Positions 58,201 to 64,000 of a DNA stretch of 64,000 nucleotides are shown in pieces. Under the pieces are notes generated by a model. That model did not search any database. It saw only the letters and a list, made by a program, of their open reading frames with translations, and was not told the origin of the DNA. Both the position numbers and the translations under genes were made by a program. Positions within the stretch are counted from its first letter, which is position 1; each line of letters opens with the position of its first letter. The DNA is from Alentia gelatinosa (lineage: Eukaryota > Annelida > Polychaeta > Phyllodocida > Polynoidae): NCBI GenBank assembly GCA_950022655.1, contig OX465584.1:27749469-27813468 (forward strand), in the 5' to 3' direction.

Positions 58201-61200
58201 CCATAATTTCTGCCCGAAGCAATGCATAGTAGCAACATTAAGTACAATCATCATACTGCAAGCGGATATATTTGGTTATTTCTACTCGGTGTGTGTATCA
58301 TATTTGTTAAACATTTTCCTCATGTCAAACACTGACGTCATAACAATTAGACAAACATGTCTGCATTGTGAATGGGGGCTCCGTGCAGATACTAATTAAT
58401 CAAAGTTGCTCGTTTACTGAAAAAAAGGGTCCTCCTGATTTAATGATACGGGTGAGAGTAATTAACACTGATACAGACACGGTGATGTACAGCGTGGTTC
58501 TCCTCGCCATGTTTTAGTATGCTCACACACAGACCAACATTTCAGGGCGGGCGGCGTGTGGTAGGCCCCGGTTCGCAGTATGTCCGGGCCAGACACAGAC
58601 CGATTTGTTGTCCCCTCCACCTCCTGCCTCACCAACACTACCACACGCAGACACCATGCCTTATTCATAGAGCCGGGAGGGAGTCGACTACCGGGCAAGA
58701 CTTGCTCGTATCCCCTCGATGGGCGTGAGAATAAATACACAGAAAACAGTCTCTGTGTGTCAAATAGGTGTCATATATTGGGCCTAGGTTTATATATCGC
58801 CCATATGTGTTGATGCATGGCTCTAGATCTCTGGCTCTAGATCTTGCCTTCATCTCATGAACAGTAGAACCCCGCCATAGAGACATCCCGTGTGAGTGGT
58901 CACCAGATGTCACTGGTCAGGGAACGGTTTCCTCTTTTAGATGGTTCGTTTTATTCATCGTAAATGGATACTCTGGATTTCAGCTCAAAAGATGCCCTCT
59001 GCCACGGGGTCCTACTATAGTATGCGTATGATACCTTTCATGAGAATCATGGAGCCCGTTCTAGAAGCTACAAAGGGCCTCTGTCTTGGTTGCCTTCTAG
59101 CCTCCTTTTTCTCTATTTTGTTTCGTTTCGAAAAATTATTTTTACTAAACGATAAAAGAGTTCACAAACACATGGTGCGTGATCTTCCACTCATTTTCGT
59201 CACAAACAAATATGACACTACATTACACCAGGCGGTAGATTCGGTGAGTTCATGTAATACATACTATCAAGGGAGTGAGTTCGGCGGATGGTGTGGTCCA
59301 CTAATAATTTCGCCTGCCACCTTATTCGCTTCTTTGGATAAAAAAGGATAATGAAAGTAACATATCGAGCCACCTAATCTTGAGAAAAACAAAAAGGACA
59401 AACAAGTGTAATGCAAATACCATATAGATGGTACAAAAGGGTACAAAGAGGTGATAAATAGAGTGATTGATATGATGTGCCCATACAACAACTGCAGTTC
59501 AATAATCCAGGGGAAGTCGCCGAGTTTTATTGGAACACGGTGTGACCTTCCGAGTCTGGTTGAGGAACACAGTTTCCTGATATATCTTCAGATTTCAGAT
59601 TTTGTAAAGAAAGAGAGCTTAAACCTCTTCTATGCCATAATTTGCAGTAGAAAGGGGCTGGTGAGGGCAGGGGGTCTCCATCAGACCTATGTAGTGTAAA
59701 ATAAAAGGTGAAGGGTCAGAACCCACTCCTTCTTACAACTTGACACCGGTTGGGGACATATAATAAAATGGCGGTGAGCGATGTGAGAGAGGAGAATACG
59801 TCATGAGAATAGGACAGGACATTCAACATGGTTGACGGATAGGTCGGTCAGGATGTGCCAATACAAACAGGGTGATGGGATGATGTATGCTGCATGAGCT
59901 TACAGTATCCGCCTTTCACAAGAATATAAGGACCCCCTCCCACGCCCGCACCCACAGGGAGACATGTATAATAGGGGTTCACATGGTGGTACTACTGAGA
60001 AACTACTTGTAGTTCCGGTTGAAATTTACGTACTCTCCACTCTCCACTCCAAGGTATAACTTGAGGGCTCTCCCAGCATAGATAACGGTATCATAGTAGG
60101 AAAGGTGAACTAAGGTTCGGCTTGGAGAGTGCTATCATGTCAAGGCGGATAAACCAGCCTTGGTTTTGAGAGGTTCGACCCAGTGACCTATAGAGGCTAT
60201 CGGAATCGATTGATCTGTAACACGGATACTGTCTGCCCACATATGCATTACTCAAATCATTCACTGATGACCACATCATGCTGATCCTCACAGAATTCAC
60301 ATTAATCAGCTGATGTCATGTTCATTTTATTCTAAGGAGCTGGTGAAAAGAAGTTCCTGAAATTAATAAGCTCTTTGAGCTAGCTATTGAATTGCGCCTG
60401 CTAAGAGCACGAGGAATTTGACCTATTAAAGTCTGAGCAGAATCAGAAGGAAGAACACAATATCCGAGCCAATGGCTTAGTTTGGTTTGTTCATAGAGTT
60501 TTGACCCCAGGTTCGGCAAGTACTCATCGTAAAGCAAGTAACCATAAAATAAGCCAATGTACATTCCGAGTATTCGATAGAGGTCCAAGTTCAAGCCCAA
60601 TAAAAATGATAAGTGCGCGTCTTCCTGATTACCCAAATCCAATAGGTCGCGTTATATTGACACCAGGAATGATGTATCGGTTGGACTTGCATCGAATGGG
60701 TATGAGTAATAATGACAATAACTAACAGAAATTTGAGTATTGGCGTTCAAGTTCATAAAGGTCAGCCAGCCAAAATATTGAGAAAAAACCCGACAGTGTA
60801 GCCAGACAACGTAGTGTAAAAACGGGCTAAAGATAAGATCTCACTGGGTCATTTATACGTAGCATGTTGTTTTTAATCTGGCAAAATGCGACAGGATATA
60901 TATAAAAAAAAGATTAAGAGCATGAACTACGATAATAATGCATAATAGTCACTGCAGTTACGGATATGGCGTTTACTCGAGAGGCCGGAATCACGTTCTT
61001 CTGGGAATTGAAGGAATGTCAAGAATGTCCTCTCGCACATACCTTAAACTGGTGACTCATGGAGTAAACTATGGGCTTGCTTTTTACACCCACATACACA
61101 CACTTCAGACCAGTGTTACCAGACACCGACTCCTAAACATCTAAGTCTTGAGAAATTTCTCCTTTTGGTCTCCAGTTCAGGCATTTAAACATGGAACATA

Positions 61201-64000
61201 AGATCACGAGCTCGCTTTGAACAGTAGCAACTACACTGAGTGTTGATTTTTAATCAATACTAATATCATGATTAGATGAATACCATTTAGTTCCATTCTC
61301 GAAAGTCGAAATATATATTTAGGAAGAATTTAGACATTTTCCATGTTCGTTTCAGGAGTTGGTCCTTTTGTTCACCATGTCAGGTCGCTTACCGCCTCTG
61401 AACCACTGGGGAACCCCCTGCTAGTCAGTCTGACACATTAAAAGGACAATGTTAAGGGGGGTGATGACCTTAGGTGCCCGGCCCATTATAGTGGTCATGT
61501 GTGGTGAGCCGTAGCCATTCTGAGAAGAAGCGAAATCAAGGAAATCCTTCACTCAGCTTAAAAGTAGTACTCAGACCGTCTTATAGAATGCAATTCTAAG
61601 CTTCTCAAGGGTGTGAGGTGGCAAATAAGCAAGAAACCCTTACTAAAAGGAGTATAATCTATAATATGTCTGACAGGGGAAGGAGTGTAGTAGATAGTCT
61701 CCCATTTAAGAATATACACAGTAATCGCCATTTCAATGGTGAAGGTCATGTCAGCAGATGGTTGTTTGTCTGTAAGGCAAAAGTAATGGTATAAATGGAA
61801 TGTAGGCCAAACCGAGATTGCATCCCCACCAGACAAATACGAGTTTAGCTGGATCCCCAGTCATGCCTCTGACAGCGTTAAAGGAATAACATAAAACTTG
61901 TGGTCCTATACTATGGGTGCTCGCATTCACAGGCAATTTTCTTCACATAAATCACTGATCTCAGGTCCCAACCCCTCCCTACTCCTTCTTGGGGTATGGG
62001 GTCGGTTCACGCTGAATGAGAGCTCTGAGGTTGTGGTAGAAAAGGAAGGGGTGCCCGTGACAATATGAGTGTGGTCAGTGAACCGTAAACACCCCCACCC
62101 TCACCCCAACCCTCACCCCCACCCACTCTGATTCATCAACATTCCACGCCTACTGACGTCCACTTCGTATAGAGTGATCTGCATCCTCACTCTGACCCTC
62201 TGACGCCGCATGTATCTCCACGTCTATAGCTACTGGCTTTTTACTAGTATGCAACCTTTAGAATGCCTTTTTACTTCATTTACATACCTTGCCAGGTATC
62301 TTGTTTACACCGTTGTAATGGTTGGGCTAATTGTATTTCGCATCTGCTGCTTGCGTGCTACCTTTTTATATATAAAGGTTTTTGTTCCTAGCTTCCAGGT
62401 GAAACCGCTCGTTGGTTGCCCTCAATATTGACTACCAATTCAACTGGACTAGGGGGTAAACTATATATGTCGCCTCTATTGTTATAATTCAGGAGCATTT
62501 TGTGTGTATATATGAACACGGATATCTATTTTCGCTGCAATTAGGATTCTCTTCAATAAAATGGCGAGAAAAAAGTTTCGCTCTTGACATTACTTTGTAT
62601 GACATATGTCATAAGGTATGTCGGGGATTTAAAGCTTCAAACGATTTACACCAATCTCTAAATAACCTTTACCCAAGCCAAGGTTTCGCAGTACGCACTT
62701 TTAAAGGGTCACTTCTGTTGGATTGTTTTGAACAATTACCAGAAGACACTATTTCATCTTTTTCCTCGTATTTCTTCGTCACCAGTAGAATCTATTTTAC
62801 AATTGAAGGTAAAGTCTATTGGATTAATACAACTGCATCTTATGTTATCTTTCTATATTGCTCCCTATCTCATAAGGATATCATAAGTACACCTGTGTAC
62901 ATATTGCTAGTTTGATGTTGAAAAGGATCGGTCTTTTAGATGTGTGTTATCTGCAATATATATGATGGAGGGTACTTGTTTTGCAGGGTTCGATATCACA
63001 CTCCAGGATGCGAATCAGTTAGATCAGTTGCATTGTAATCGGGTCATGATAGAAGATACATGTAGTTTATTCATCACTCATCACCATACTCATTACTTTT
63101 TTAATCTTTGTTCTGAACCTAATTATTGTGGGATGTCAATTTGTGAACTGCACTATCACGCTTTCTTTATTTGGTGGAGACTTTAAAATCATTTTCTAGA
63201 CTCTAATAGGATCCCTTTCTACCTACTCTGTGCATACTATTAACCACTCATCTAATTCGAATGTAATCTTTGTGGTTAACTATCAATACTTACTGTTAAT
63301 TTTTTCACGTAGTATCTTTGTGTGACTTGGTCAACTGCCCTGTAACTCTGTATATTTTCCCGGATTTGTAATCTTATGATGGAAGACCACCTATTTCTAG
63401 GTGAATTATATGTGAATAAAACAACCAAAAAACAAACAAAAAAACATGTAATATCTTTGGTGTCATCCCATATACCCAACTCTGGCACTTGGCAGTCCTA
63501 GGTACCTGTGCTAATTTACTTAATTAAGGGACTTATTCCCTGGATGGATCTAGTTATGTCAATAGTAGGGTGCATGCCAGTTAGATATGCTGTAATTATT
63601 CTCCTCTATTTACCTTAGATGCCGGTGGAGTATGTCAAGCACCACAGTCAACATCTCTCTCCACCAGACAGCCGGTGTTGAATGTGTGTCAACATAACCT
63701 TCTGATACACAAACACATACATTAATACATACAGGCAGTATCATATCCTGGTTGAGTGGAGCGGAAACTCTCCCCTTTTTGTATGATAAATATCCCTCTG
63801 TGTCACTCAACAATATTGGTCGTACCAGCATGTCCCATGCTCAATTGATATCAATGTAGGTGTTTGATCGCTATGTATTTAACACTCACCTGTTTCGGGA
63901 GATAAGTTTGAGATGTGTAGGAGCAGGCGGAGGAAATCGTACAAATATCCCAGACGGTCGTGTCGATCTCACGTCACTGAACGTCTCCCTCCCGGCTGCC
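55286..64000. other. Right end of window: no recognisable gene
   Basis: About 8.7 kb of AT-rich DNA. Several short open frames exist (for example 58941-59351 plus, 60322-60642 minus, 62502-62915 plus), none with a domain I recognise. 62090-62124 is a C-rich tract (CCCCCACCCTCACCCC repeated in kind), G-rich on the minus strand with quadruplex potential. 58510-58720 is locally GC-rich and could hide an exon. CRE-like TGACGTCA at about 58333. Confidence 0.35.

Noticed and set aside
58941..59351. 136-aa ORF as a gene
   Set aside because: No domain and no conserved neighbour; not distinguishable from a chance frame.
62502..62915. 137-aa ORF as a gene
   Set aside because: No recognisable domain, AT-rich composition as in the surroundings, and lengths like this are expected by chance in 64 kb.

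Overview
The window is nuclear DNA of an invertebrate animal, most likely a marine bilaterian; phylum and species cannot be fixed from the sequence. Grounds: AT-rich DNA, a spliced transgelin-type muscle gene with GT-AG introns, intronless rhodopsin-class receptor genes in a loose array, and a mixture of LINE, Penelope-like, Ty3/Gypsy-like and tyrosine-recombinase retrotransposons that is usual in marine invertebrates.

Layout. 1-2549 (-): LINE with endonuclease and reverse transcriptase, one in-frame stop, running off the left edge. 3316-6895 (+): frameshifted Penelope-like element ending in a GIY-YIG endonuclease. About 9045-9560: decayed LINE piece. 10968-12008, 18197-19237 and 30061-31098 (+): three intact single-exon class A GPCR genes, the first two recent duplicates including their flanks. 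Between them lie a 5'-truncated LINE (13640-16290, -) split by a solo LTR (15220-15967), a LINE 3' end (19694-20335, +), a deleted Gypsy-like copy (20744-22485, -), a 2.3 kb element with long terminal inverted repeats (22924-25262) that carries a relic of the Ngaro-like family (24189-24752), and a LINE fragment near 29 kb. 31.9-34.5 kb holds more retroelement debris and LTR-like sequence. 36288-39943 (-): a complete five-exon transgelin-like gene. 40-50.9 kb is mostly anonymous DNA with a tandem duplication, G/C homopolymers and a tRNA-derived SINE. 50964-55285 (-): an apparently intact, very young Ngaro/PAT-type element with both sets of split direct repeats and GC-rich gag and RT-RNaseH-recombinase genes. 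55.3-64 kb shows no recognisable gene.

The only clear host genes are the three GPCRs and the transgelin. Nearly everything else that can be read is mobile DNA, much of it nested, so the order of insertions can be worked out. The best leads are the young Ngaro-like element and its relic in opposite orientation, the GPCR array with shared flanks and unusual DRY and NPxxY motifs, and the transposase-less long-TIR element.
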